The translations under genes and the position numbers were made by a program. A stretch of 64,000 nt of DNA, from positions 80,257 through 144,256 of the forward strand of contig CALGJQ010000025.1 of the NCBI GenBank assembly GCA_937928545.1, in the 5' to 3' direction. This document shows, in pieces, positions 18,523 to 26,211 of the stretch (its first letter is position 1; each line of letters begins with the position of its first letter). The notes beneath the pieces are model-generated. The model did no database searches. It was given only the letters and a program-made list of their open reading frames with translations, and was not told the origin of the DNA. This stretch comes from an uncultured Verrucomicrobiales bacterium. Lineage in GTDB: Bacteria > Verrucomicrobiota > Verrucomicrobiia > Verrucomicrobiales > Akkermansiaceae.

Positions 18523-18945
18523 ATGAAGAGAAAAGCCTCTCTCCTTCTCCTATTCTTCACTCTTTGGTCATGCCAAACCGAAGACGAAAAACCATCTACC
18601 GAACCGAAAGAGATTGCGGTAGAAGCCCCAGAACAGGGAGAACCATCTGAGGTAAAAGACCCATTAACGAAACTTCATGAGATCACTTCTGTATTCGAAA
18701 ACGAAGCACCCCCGACTGAAATCCTTTTGACCAAAAAAGATGTAGAGCTAGTGCTATTGTTTTTTTCAACCGGATCTCCCGAAGATCAGACAGCCTGGAA
18801 ACACGCACTAGTTCAAGGAGTAGGCGTGGATAATACCGACATCGATCAAATTCTCCTCAACTCGGTTAGAAGCGGAATGAGAGACGAAAATACCCCACTT
18901 TTACTACAGATCATCGAAGCCCGCAGACAGCTTTCGAAAAAATAG
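18523..18945 (+). CDS. lipoprotein paralogous to the kinase's extracytoplasmic domain
   Basis: 140 residues. Signal peptide with a Cys17 in LFFTLWSCQ, a plausible though atypical lipobox (Trp-Ser at -2/-1). An acidic linker (20-46) leads to residues 53-110, which align with kinase residues about 559-620: both share EIT..F, PP.E, L.KK.V.L.L, and a later D.TDI, with similar spacing; the similarity appears to extend to about residue 135. The pattern is too ordered for chance. The gene looks like a copied fragment of the sensor domain, moved onto a lipid anchor. A role as ligand, decoy or partner of the kinase is inference. Confidence 0.75.
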   Translation: MKRKASLLLLFFTLWSCQTEDEKPSTEPKEIAVEAPEQGEPSEVKDPLTKLHEITSVFENEAPPTEILLTKKDVELVLLFFSTGSPEDQTAWKHALVQGVGVDNTDIDQILLNSVRSGMRDENTPLLLQIIEARRQLSKK

Positions 18946-18951
18946 AGCCCC

Positions 18952-20436
18952 ATGTCCGACCTCATACCCCTTCTCCCTCCCCTCGTCGCCCTCGCGCTCA
19001 TTCTCATCACGCGCAAGGCCGCCCTCTCCCTCTTCTGCGCCACCGTCGCCGGGGCCTTCCTCCTCGCTGGCCCCTCTCCCATCCTCGCCATTCGCTGTCT
19101 TTTCGAAGACCATCTCTTCCCTAAAATCGGCAGTAGCACTTGGAATCTCAGCGCCATCATCTTCACCCTCACTCTCGGTGCCTTCGCCACCCTTCTCGAA
19201 AAAGGCGGGGGCTTCACCGCCCTTCTCAATCGCCTCCTCGCCAAGAAAGGAAAAGACCCCAAAAAGAAACTCCTCTTCGGCGTCTACGGCCTCGGCCTCC
19301 TCTGCTTCTTCGATGGCCTCGCCAACGCCATCCTCCTCGGCCGCGTCGCTCGCCCCCTTACTGACTCCCTCCGCATCTCCCGACAATTCCTCGCCTATCT
19401 CATCGACTCCACTTCCGCCACCGTCGCCTGCGTCGCCTTCATCTCCACTTGGATCGCCGCCCAACTCTCCATCATTTCCGATAGCCTCGCTTTGGCCCCC
19501 TTCGAGGTCAATCCAGCTGCCCTATTTTTCAATTCCATTCCCGCAAACCCTTACTGCCTCCTCAGTCTCATCCTCATCCCCCTCGTCATCTTCAAAGCCT
19601 GGCACCTCGGCCCCATGAAAAAGGCCCAACCTGTCCCGCTCGATGACCATTCCGAACACATTGCTGAAAACTCCCCGCGCGTTGCCCTCATCCCCCTCGC
19701 CACCCTCGTTCTCACCCTCCCCGCCTTCATCTACCTCTGGCAAGATGGCAGCGACTGGTCGTGGCGAAACGCCTTCACCTCCGCTGGCGTCCCCTACGCC
19801 ATGGTCGCCTCCGGCTTCGTCGCCCTCCTCTCCGCCTTTCTTTGCTTCCCAAAAGCTCAGAAAAAACAAGCTCCCCAACACATGCTCGATGGAGCCGCCT
19901 CTCTCATCCCCGCCCTCATCATCCTCATCTGCGCCTGGACCCTCGGCAGCATGTTCAAGAGCCTCGGCACTGCCGATCTCATCAAGCAACTCCTCGGCGA
20001 CAACATCAGCACCATGTCCATCCCCCTCGTCATCTTCCTCGTCGGTGCGGTCATGTCCTTCCTCACCGGAACCTCCTGGGGAACCTTCGGCCTCCTCATG
20101 CCGATGGCCCTCCCACTCGTCCTAAACCTTGGAGTCGATCTCCCCGAAGCCGAGCTCATGAATCTTATCTCCATGACCATCGGAGCGGTCTTTGGCGGAG
20201 CCGTTTTCGGAGATCACTGCAGCCCCTTCTCAGACACCACCCTCGTCTCCGCCCTCGCTGCCGGTTGCAGCCCCACCTCACACGTCGCCACCCAACTCCC
20301 CTACGCCATGATCGCCGCCACCGGCGCAGCTTGCGCATACGGACTCATGTGGATCGGCCTCGCCTCATGGCTCGCCACCCTCATCATGGCCTCTCTTTTA
20401 GCAGCCTTAGTTCTCACCCGTAAAACCCCAAGCTAG
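18952..20436 (+). CDS. NhaC-family Na+/H+ antiporter
   Basis: 494 residues with about 11-12 hydrophobic helices. The NhaC family motifs are visible: the middle segment GLGLLCFFDGLANAILLG, a TGTSWGTFG segment and the strongly conserved VFGDHCSPFSDTTL near the C-terminus. Such proteins exchange sodium for protons (or malate/lactate in relatives) at the inner membrane. It starts six bases after the lipoprotein stop, so it may be co-transcribed. The stop overlaps the convergent ATPase stop in a CTAG. Confidence 0.9.
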   Translation: MSDLIPLLPPLVALALILITRKAALSLFCATVAGAFLLAGPSPILAIRCLFEDHLFPKIGSSTWNLSAIIFTLTLGAFATLLEKGGGFTALLNRLLAKKGKDPKKKLLFGVYGLGLLCFFDGLANAILLGRVARPLTDSLRISRQFLAYLIDSTSATVACVAFISTWIAAQLSIISDSLALAPFEVNPAALFFNSIPANPYCLLSLILIPLVIFKAWHLGPMKKAQPVPLDDHSEHIAENSPRVALIPLATLVLTLPAFIYLWQDGSDWSWRNAFTSAGVPYAMVASGFVALLSAFLCFPKAQKKQAPQHMLDGAASLIPALIILICAWTLGSMFKSLGTADLIKQLLGDNISTMSIPLVIFLVGAVMSFLTGTSWGTFGLLMPMALPLVLNLGVDLPEAELMNLISMTIGAVFGGAVFGDHCSPFSDTTLVSALAAGCSPTSHVATQLPYAMIAATGAACAYGLMWIGLASWLATLIMASLLAALVLTRKTPS

Positions 20437-21827
20437 GAACGCTTTCCATAAAGCTCATCCACTCCCACGCAACGCACTCCATCGATCACTTTCGCCTTCG
20501 GCTTCAGCCGCGTGAAGAGCCAGGGCGCAAGCGTCCGACCGAGTGGATTTGGAAAAGACGCCGCCTTCGCCTTCGCCTCCTTCACCGCAGCTTGCCACGA
20601 GCGCACCGTCCCCCACTTGCACTCCCCAACGTCAATAAACTCATCATCGCGAAGGCTCAGCACATCAATCTGAACTTCTTTATCCCAATACTCCCCCACC
20701 TCGTGCGAGGCCGCCACGTCCTCACTCAGGTAGATTTCCGAAATCGCCTCATGGCAGAGTTTTTCAAAACGCTCCCCATAGTAAGCCTCGATATGCGGAG
20801 CGATCACTTTGTCATAAGCCGCCGCAGGACGAACACTCACGATCCGACTGAGATTTCGAAAACCAAAGCGAAACCAAAAACGCAAAAGCGGATCCGTAAC
20901 AACATACCTCACCGAGCGCGCCGTCGGCTTCTTCCCAGAGAGTGGGTAGCTTTTCCCAATATAGCCCAGCTCCATGAGGGTCTTTAAATAATACTGAATG
21001 CTGGCCGATGAAACTGAGCTCTTCCTCGCCAAGTCGGCCGCCGAAAGCGCCCCCGTCGAAAGCGTCATCAGGATCCCATGATACGTCTCCACCTCCCTCA
21101 ATTCTTCCCGCAGGAGAAAATCAGACTCCCGAAAGAGTGCCGCATGCGGAGTGAGAAAATTCTCCTGCACATTCATCGCCACCGATTTGCGATCATCGTA
21201 TTGCTGAAGATAAAACGGAATCCCACCACACAGCGACCACACCCGGACTTGATCCGCGCGCGAGTAATTGGGGTGGAACTTTGCGGCATCACGAAAGCCA
21301 AAAGGCTGCAGCTGAATTTGCCCCGTCCGCCGTCCATAAAGCGGACTCTTATTTCCCAACACCTCACGCTCCATAAAACCAATATAAGAGCCACAGAGAA
21401 TCAGCATCACCTTACCCGAGCGCGACCAATCTAGATCCCAAAGCTCTTGCAAGATCGAGGGAAGCTCCGAGCTCGTCTCCGTGATCCATTGATACTCATC
21501 CAGCACAATGACGAGCTTCTCCCCCTTCGGTCTCCGCTCGACCACCAGTTGAAGCGCTTTCTTCCAACCCACATCACCAAGCTCAGCCAAAAGGGGTTCA
21601 CTAAGCTTCTCGGCCGCAATCTCTAAAAACTCCGCAACCTGACACTCGGTCGTCGCTTGCTTCCCGAGATAGAAAACCGACGGCTTATCCTCAGTAAAGC
21701 GAAGGATCAACTCAGTTTTCCCAACCCGTCGACGCCCGTAGACCGGATAGAAGGCACTCTTCTTTCCGGCATACGCTTTGTTCAACACCTCCAACTCAGG
21801 GCTGCGACCTACGAACTCTTCCAACAT
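20433..21827 (-). CDS. AAA-type ATPase with DUF234-like nuclease-fold C-terminus
   Basis: 464 residues of the archaeal-type ATPase family (PF01637 with DUF234). Walker A is YGRRRVGKTELI (about 30-41), Walker B is LVIVLDEYQWI near residue 113, and a winged-helix region (STGALSAADLARKSSVSSASIQYYLKTL) follows at about 255-285. The C-terminal segment, with IDVLSLRDDEFIDVGECKW, has an Asp...E-x-K arrangement like a PD-(D/E)xK nuclease. Members are common, patchily distributed and of unknown function. It stands alone, close to a 15-bp tandem repeat. Confidence 0.87.
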   Translation of the reverse strand: MLEEFVGRSPELEVLNKAYAGKKSAFYPVYGRRRVGKTELILRFTEDKPSVFYLGKQATTECQVAEFLEIAAEKLSEPLLAELGDVGWKKALQLVVERRPKGEKLVIVLDEYQWITETSSELPSILQELWDLDWSRSGKVMLILCGSYIGFMEREVLGNKSPLYGRRTGQIQLQPFGFRDAAKFHPNYSRADQVRVWSLCGGIPFYLQQYDDRKSVAMNVQENFLTPHAALFRESDFLLREELREVETYHGILMTLSTGALSAADLARKSSVSSASIQYYLKTLMELGYIGKSYPLSGKKPTARSVRYVVTDPLLRFWFRFGFRNLSRIVSVRPAAAYDKVIAPHIEAYYGERFEKLCHEAISEIYLSEDVAASHEVGEYWDKEVQIDVLSLRDDEFIDVGECKWGTVRSWQAAVKEAKAKAASFPNPLGRTLAPWLFTRLKPKAKVIDGVRCVGVDELYGKRS

Positions 21828-21855
21828 GCTGGAAGAGTATCACAATTTATCGATG

Positions 21856-21900
21856 AGTCAACACTCACTGAGTCACGACTCACTGAGTCACGACTCACCG
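21856..21900. repeat. three tandem copies of a 15-bp repeat
   Basis: Unit AGTCACGACTCACTG repeated three times head to tail (21856-21870, 21871-21885, 21886-21900); the first and last copies each differ slightly from the middle one. The unit contains the GAGTCA/TGAGTC-like half sites, so it is partly self-complementary. It lies between the ATPase start and the asnS stop, both on the minus strand, hence in the ATPase 5' region. Confidence 0.85.
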
Positions 21901-21902
21901 TT

Positions 21903-23255
21903 CTAAAATTCACAGTTCCCCGGCGTCCGCGCAAAGGGGATGACGTCGCGAATATTTTGCATCCCCGTGACATACATCAGCAGCCGTTCAAAGCCCGCCC
22001 CAAAGCCAGCGTGCGGTACCGTGCCATACTTTCGCAGATCCAGATACCAACCATAATTCTCCAAGCTCAGCTCATGATGCTCCATCGCCGCCTTCAATAA
22101 ATCATATCGTTCTTCCCGCTGACTCCCACCGATAATCTCCCCCACTCCTGGCACCAAAACATCCATCGCTGTCACCGTCTTCCCATCATCATTCGCCCGC
22201 ATGTAAAATGGCTTAATCGACTTCGGATAATTATAAACCGTGAGCGGACCTTTCACCACCTCCTCACAGAGATAGCGCTCATGCTCTGACTGCAGGTTAA
22301 TCCCCCACTCCACCGGATAATCAAATTTCTTTCCCGACTTCTCCAACCGCTCAACCGCCTCGGTATAGCTCATCCGCTCAAACCCACCCGAAGCCAATCC
22401 CTCAAGCCGCTCACGCAGCCCCTTATCGACAAACTTCGCAAAGATCTCCAAATCCCCCTCATTATTCTCCAGCACATCCTTCACTAGGAACTGGATAAAC
22501 TCCTCCGCCAAATCCATATCCCCTTCCAGATTACAAAAAGCCATCTCCGGCTCGATCATCCAGAACTCCGAGGCGTGCCGCGAGGTGTTCGAGTTCTCCG
22601 CCCGAAAGGTCGGACCAAAGGTATAGATATTCGAAAGCGCCGTCGCAAAACACTCGCCCTCCAACTGACCACTCACCGTCAGGTAACTCTTCTTCCCAAA
22701 GAAATCCTCCTCCGGCTTCCCAGCCCCATTCGACGTCACCTGAAACATCTCGCCCGCTCCCTCACAATCACTCGCCGTAATAATGGGCGTATGGACGTAG
22801 GTGAAATCGCGCTCATTAAAAAAGCGATGCACCGCATAAGCCAAGCGACTCCGCATCCGGAAGGTCGCCCCATAAAGATTCGTCCGAGGCCGCAAATGCG
22901 CGATCGAGCGCAAAAACTCCGGCGTATGCCCCTTCTTCTGTAACGGAAAATCCTCCGGCACCCCGCCCAGCAGCTCCACCTCCGTCGCCCTTACTTCCCA
23001 GCTCTGCCCCTTCCCCGGACTCTCCACCAACTCCCCCTTCACTTGAACCGAGGCCCCCGTATTCATCTTCCCCACCTCATCCGATCCCGGAATCCCCGCA
23101 TCAATAATCACCTGAATCCCCTTCAGACAGGATCCATCATTCAGCTCAATAAAAGAAAACGCCTTAGAATCCCGCTTCGTCCTCACCCACCCGGAGAGCT
23201 CAACTGAGGCTTGGGCAGACTTGCTACCGAGGAGATTTTTAACAGACGTTCGCAT
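21903..23255 (-). CDS. asnS: asparagine--tRNA ligase
   Basis: 450 residues from ATG 23255 (a TTG at 23261 is in frame). Charges tRNA-Asn. The N-terminal OB-fold anticodon-binding domain (about 12-105, starting [19 protein letters not shown]) precedes the class II catalytic domain. Motif 2 is [19 protein letters not shown] and motif 3 is [15 protein letters not shown], followed by the terminal [12 protein letters not shown] typical of AsnRS. Length is normal. Presence of AsnRS means Asn-tRNA can be made directly. Confidence 0.96.
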   Translation of the reverse strand: MRTSVKNLLGSKSAQASVELSGWVRTKRDSKAFSFIELNDGSCLKGIQVIIDAGIPGSDEVGKMNTGASVQVKGELVESPGKGQSWEVRATEVELLGGVPEDFPLQKKGHTPEFLRSIAHLRPRTNLYGATFRMRSRLAYAVHRFFNERDFTYVHTPIITASDCEGAGEMFQVTSNGAGKPEEDFFGKKSYLTVSGQLEGECFATALSNIYTFGPTFRAENSNTSRHASEFWMIEPEMAFCNLEGDMDLAEEFIQFLVKDVLENNEGDLEIFAKFVDKGLRERLEGLASGGFERMSYTEAVERLEKSGKKFDYPVEWGINLQSEHERYLCEEVVKGPLTVYNYPKSIKPFYMRANDDGKTVTAMDVLVPGVGEIIGGSQREERYDLLKAAMEHHELSLENYGWYLDLRKYGTVPHAGFGAGFERLLMYVTGMQNIRDVIPFARTPGNCEF

Positions 23256-23285
23256 GTCCAATTCCTAATCCCCAAACTCCTAACC

Positions 23286-23324
23286 CTCAACCAAGATCCG
23301 TGAAAATTCGCGAGATCCGTGGTT
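23286..23324. repeat. short intergenic element, copy 1 (inverted ends)
   Basis: About 39 bases beginning CTCAACCAAGATCCG and ending ATCCGTGGTT, so the ends AACCA/TGGTT are inverted. A related element with the same start and a matching CCGCGGTT end lies about 120 bases downstream. The middle parts differ. Both lie in the spacer between the divergent asnS and rpmI. Whether they are part of a genome-wide family cannot be seen here. Confidence 0.55.
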
Positions 23325-23406
23325 TCCCTCTCTCCCCTCAACCCAAGCCACAGAACCTAAGCAAATTGCCCATTCTACAATTGCTCATTCGCCCCCATCC
23401 CTTCTC

Positions 23407-23444
23407 CTCAACCAAGTTCCGCGCCCTCTACGTCCTCCGCGGTT
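23407..23444. repeat. short intergenic element, copy 2 (inverted ends)
   Basis: About 38 bases beginning CTCAACCAAGTTCCG and ending CTCCGCGGTT. It shares its start and end words with the element at 23286-23324, and here CCGCG/CGCGG add to the inverted ends. A run of A follows. It lies about 70 bases upstream of rpmI and could fold into RNA structure in its leader. Confidence 0.55.
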
Positions 23445-23511
23445 AAAAAAACACCCCTCCTCCTCCAAAAAATCTTGCATTCGCACCGACTCGCCCTAGA
23501 AAGCCGGTCCC

Positions 23512-23721
23512 ATGGCCCGCAAAGCTTGCAAGTCCAAAACCAGATCGTCCGTCGCCAAACGCTTTAAAGTAACTGGCACCGGTAAGATTCTGCGCCGCAA
23601 ACAGGGCAAACGTCACATCCTCCAGAAAAAAAGCCGGAAACGGAAAAGAATGCTGGGTAAAGCGACGCTTGTTTCCGCTGCAGATATTACAAACGTGAAG
23701 AGAAATCTTCTCATGAAGTAA
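23512..23721 (+). CDS. rpmI: 50S ribosomal protein L35
   Basis: 69 residues, very basic. Family-typical sequence: [20 protein letters not shown] near the N-terminus, RKQGKRHIL in the middle and a [14 protein letters not shown] ending. L35 binds 23S rRNA in the large subunit. In most bacteria it follows infC; here the upstream neighbour is the divergent asnS, so infC is elsewhere. The rplT gene follows after an unusually long, structured 143-base spacer. Confidence 0.97.
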   Translation: MARKACKSKTRSSVAKRFKVTGTGKILRRKQGKRHILQKKSRKRKRMLGKATLVSAADITNVKRNLLMK

Positions 23722-23728
23722 ACCTTAC

Positions 23729-23798
23729 CGTGCATACGTGCACGATGCCCCCGCCCGCAAAATGGGCGGCCTCTAGATAGCCAGCCTTCCTCGGAAGG
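23729..23798 (+). promoter_or_regulatory. structured rpmI-rplT spacer, possible L20 leader element
   Basis: The 143-base gap between rpmI and rplT holds three strong hairpins close together: CGTGCA/TGCACG closing a UACG tetraloop (23729-23744), CCGCCC/GGGCGG with a 7-base loop (23751-23769), and CCTTC/GAAGG with a CUCG loop (23785-23798). No coding potential is seen. L20 is known in several phyla to repress its own operon by binding mRNA that mimics 23S rRNA, so a leader for rplT is plausible; this is inference. Confidence 0.55.
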
Positions 23799-23864
23799 AC
23801 AACGAACGAGTGAGACTATCGGAGTGAATTAGAAACCCAACGACCCGTTCACCAAAAAGAAACA

Positions 23865-24233
23865 ATGCCAAGAGCAACTAACAGTCCAGCCAGTCGGAAG
23901 CGCCGTAAGCGCGTCCTTCTTCGTGCCAAAGGATTCCGCGGCTTCCGTTCCAAGCTATTCCGCTATGCGAAGGATGCCGTCTACAAAGCCCGTCAATATG
24001 AGTATCGCGACCGTAAAAAGCGCAAAGGCCAATTCCGCCGTCTCTGGATCCAGCGCATCTCCGCTGCCGTCCGTGCCGAGGAAATGACCTACTCACGCTT
24101 CATCGAAGGCCTCAAAGCCGCAAACATCGAACTCGATCGCAAAGTCCTCGCAGACCTCGCCGTAGTTGATGCTGGCGCTTTTTCCGCTATCGTAGCACAG
24201 GCCAAGTCAGCCCTCGAAAAGAAGGCCGCTTAA
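23865..24233 (+). CDS. rplT: 50S ribosomal protein L20
   Basis: 122 residues, basic. Family pattern: N-terminal [18 protein letters not shown], central [26 protein letters not shown] split over two helices, then [40 protein letters not shown]20 is an early-assembly large-subunit protein and, in studied bacteria, an autoregulator of its operon. A terminator follows at 24261. Confidence 0.97.
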   Translation: MPRATNSPASRKRRKRVLLRAKGFRGFRSKLFRYAKDAVYKARQYEYRDRKKRKGQFRRLWIQRISAAVRAEEMTYSRFIEGLKAANIELDRKVLADLAVVDAGAFSAIVAQAKSALEKKAA

Positions 24234-24260
24234 ATTCAGCCCCGCTGATAAACAACTTCC

Positions 24261-24288
24261 ATGACCGCATCCGCAAGGATGCGGTCAT
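24261..24288 (+). terminator. intrinsic terminator after rplT
   Basis: Perfect 12-bp stem ATGACCGCATCC (24261-24272) with 24277-24288 around a GCAA tetraloop, followed by TTTTA. It lies 27 bases after the rplT stop and separates rpmI-rplT from pheS. Confidence 0.92.
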
Positions 24289-24301
24289 TTTTATGGAGAG
24301 T

Positions 24302-24358
24302 GGGCTTTTAGCCCGCTTCCCCCCAACCAAGCCCAAAACCCCGAAGCGAAGCTTCGCT
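24302..24358. repeat. short palindromes in the rplT-pheS spacer
   Basis: Two palindromes lie in the 200 bases between the terminator and pheS: GGGCT-TTT-AGCCC (24302-24314) and the perfect 14-base palindrome AGCGAAGCTTCGCT (24345-24358). The surrounding sequence is C-rich and non-coding. They look like intergenic repeat debris. The REP-like element carried by the transposase gene 1.2 kb downstream has a different palindrome. Confidence 0.5.
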
Positions 24359-24492
24359 CCCAAAAGCGAACCGCCACAACCGCTAAAAGCCAATCGCTAG
24401 GTCGCCCACCCGCCATCTAACCCGATTCAACACCCACCACCCCTCTCTCCGTCATTGACCAATCCCCCCAACTCCCTTAACTCCACCCCAAC

Positions 24493-25509
24493 ATGACCGA
24501 GCAAGCCGCCCAAATCCAAACCGACGCCCTCGCCGCCATCGACGCCGCTTCCACCGAAGCCGCCCTCGAAGACGCCCGCGTCAAATTCCTCGGCAAAAAA
24601 TCCCCCCTCAATGCCCTCGCCGGTGAAATGCGCAACCTCTCCAACGAGGACAAACCCAAACTCGGCGCCGCCCTCAATACCGCCCGCACTGCAATCAACG
24701 CGGCTCTCGACGCCAGCAAACAAAAACTCCAAGACGCCTCCGATGCCGCTTCCGTTGCGGACCTCGACGTCACCATGCCCGCCCGCGAACTCCCCGTCGG
24801 CGCCCTTCACCCCCTCACCGTCGTCAAAGACCGCGCCATCCAAATCCTCCGCCGCCTCGGCTTCGCCCTCGCCGATGGCCCCGAGATCGAAACCGAGTTC
24901 CATTGCTTCGACGCCCTCAACACCCCCGCCGATCACCCCGCGCGCAACGACTCCGACACCTTCTACTTCGACTCCGGCAAGCTCCTCCGCACCCACACCT
25001 CCTCCGTGCAAGTCCGCACCATGGAAAAGGAAGAACCACCCATCAAAATCATCGCCCCCGGCTCCGCTTACCGACGCGATGAAATCGACTCCACCCACCT
25101 CTCCGTCTTCAACCAGCTCGAGGGCCTCTACGTCGACTCCGACGTCCGCCTCTCCGATCTCAAAGGCACTCTCGAATTCTTCTACCGAGCCATGTTCGGC
25201 GATAAAACCGAAGTCCGCTTCCGCCCTCACTTCTTCCCCTTCACCGAGCCCTCCTTCGAGATCGACGTTAAACTCCAAGTCAAAGGCGAAGCCCCAAAAT
25301 GGATCGAAGTCGCCGGCTGCGGCATGGTCGACCCCGCCGTCTTCACCGCCATCAACGAGAGCCGTGGCGACACAGCCTTCGACCCCGCCAAACTCACCGG
25401 CTACGCCTTCGGCATGGGCCTCGACCGCCTCGCCATGATCCAATACGGCATCAAAGACATCCGCCTCCTCATCGAGAACGACACCCGCTTCCTCAGCCAG
25501 TTCGCCTAA
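24493..25509 (+). CDS. pheS: phenylalanine--tRNA ligase alpha subunit
   Basis: 338 residues. Catalytic subunit of the heterotetrameric PheRS. The N-terminal coiled-coil tRNA-binding arm covers about residues 1-90; the class II core includes GFALADGPEIETEFHCFDAL, the HTSSVQVR and PGSAYRRDEIDSTH segments, and motif 3 FGMGLDRLAMIQYGIKDIR. The usual partner pheT does not follow; a REP-associated transposase and two hydrolase genes come next, so the beta subunit must be encoded elsewhere. Confidence 0.96.
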   Translation: MTEQAAQIQTDALAAIDAASTEAALEDARVKFLGKKSPLNALAGEMRNLSNEDKPKLGAALNTARTAINAALDASKQKLQDASDAASVADLDVTMPARELPVGALHPLTVVKDRAIQILRRLGFALADGPEIETEFHCFDALNTPADHPARNDSDTFYFDSGKLLRTHTSSVQVRTMEKEEPPIKIIAPGSAYRRDEIDSTHLSVFNQLEGLYVDSDVRLSDLKGTLEFFYRAMFGDKTEVRFRPHFFPFTEPSFEIDVKLQVKGEAPKWIEVAGCGMVDPAVFTAINESRGDTAFDPAKLTGYAFGMGLDRLAMIQYGIKDIRLLIENDTRFLSQFA

Positions 25510-25510
25510 G

Positions 25511-26176
25511 GTGAATCGAGACGATCCAGCTGGGAACGCCGACGTCCCCGTCGGCTCCTCTCCCAACCCCAAAGGCTGGTATACCCGTGGCTACCTCCCC
25601 CACCGAGACGACCCCCGCCTCATCCAATCCATCACCTTCCGCCTCGCCGACAGCCTCCCCCAATCCAAGCTCAAGCAGCTCAAAAAAGACCTGCTCCAGC
25701 TCCCCGAACCCGAGCGCAAAACTGCCGAACGCCTAAAAATCGAACAATGGCTCGATTCCGGCATGGGCTGCTGTGCCCTCCGCCATCCGAAAGTCGCTGA
25801 ATACCTGGAAGACACGCTCCTCCATTTCCACGGCGACCGCTACGATCTCCACGCCTGGTGCATCATGCCGAATCATGTCCACCTCCTCGTGCAGACACAC
25901 CACGAAATGGGAACGATCGTGCAGGCTTGGAAATCATTCTCCGCTCGATGGATTCTCAACCAAAACGAAAGCTTCAAACTCGGCATCCCAAAGCCTGACC
26001 AACTCTGGATGCGTGAATACTGGGATCGCTACATCCGCAATGAAGAGCACTACAACAACGCCCTAAACTACATCCACCAAAACCCAGTCAAAGCTGGCTT
26101 GTGCAAAAACCCCGAGGACTGGCCCTGGTCCAGCGCTGGGAACGCCGACGTCCCCGTCGGCAAACCTAAGCCATAG
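25511..26176 (+). CDS. REP-associated tyrosine transposase (RAYT, Y1_Tnp/IS200-like)
   Basis: 221 residues, from a GTG one base after the pheS stop. The HUH motif HVHLL is at 122-126 and a catalytic Tyr is expected at Y170 or Y174 in REYWDRYIR; WCIMPNHVH and YIHQNPVKAGL are RAYT hallmarks. RAYTs are single-domain, domesticated relatives of IS200/IS605 transposases that mobilise or process REP palindromes. Strikingly, both ends of this reading frame encode AGNADVPVG from two perfect 27-bp copies of a REP-like hairpin, so the gene carries its own element ends. The true start may lie further in, nearer the GWYTRGYLPH segment. Confidence 0.9.
   Translation: MNRDDPAGNADVPVGSSPNPKGWYTRGYLPHRDDPRLIQSITFRLADSLPQSKLKQLKKDLLQLPEPERKTAERLKIEQWLDSGMGCCALRHPKVAEYLEDTLLHFHGDRYDLHAWCIMPNHVHLLVQTHHEMGTIVQAWKSFSARWILNQNESFKLGIPKPDQLWMREYWDRYIRNEEHYNNALNYIHQNPVKAGLCKNPEDWPWSSAGNADVPVGKPKP
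25529..25555 (+). repeat. REP-like hairpin, left copy
   Basis: 27-bp unit GCTGGGAAC followed by the perfect hairpin GCCGACG-TCCC-CGTCGGC (25538-25555). An identical 27-bp copy in the same orientation lies at 26135-26161. It is inside the 5' end of the transposase frame and translates as AGNADVPVG. Confidence 0.9.
26135..26161 (+). repeat. REP-like hairpin, right copy
   Basis: Identical 27-bp copy of the unit at 25529-25555, exactly 606 bases (202 codons) downstream, with hairpin 26144-26161. It lies in the last codons of the transposase gene. A degenerate third unit, GCCGACG-AAGA-CGTC, follows at 26185-26199 in the spacer before the next gene. Confidence 0.9.
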
Positions 26177-26211
26177 ATTGATAAGCCGACGAAGACGTCA
26201 ACACTCCCACC

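Noticed and set aside
21856..21900. CRISPR array
   Set aside because: Repeats are only 15 bp, directly adjacent with no spacers, and no cas genes are present.
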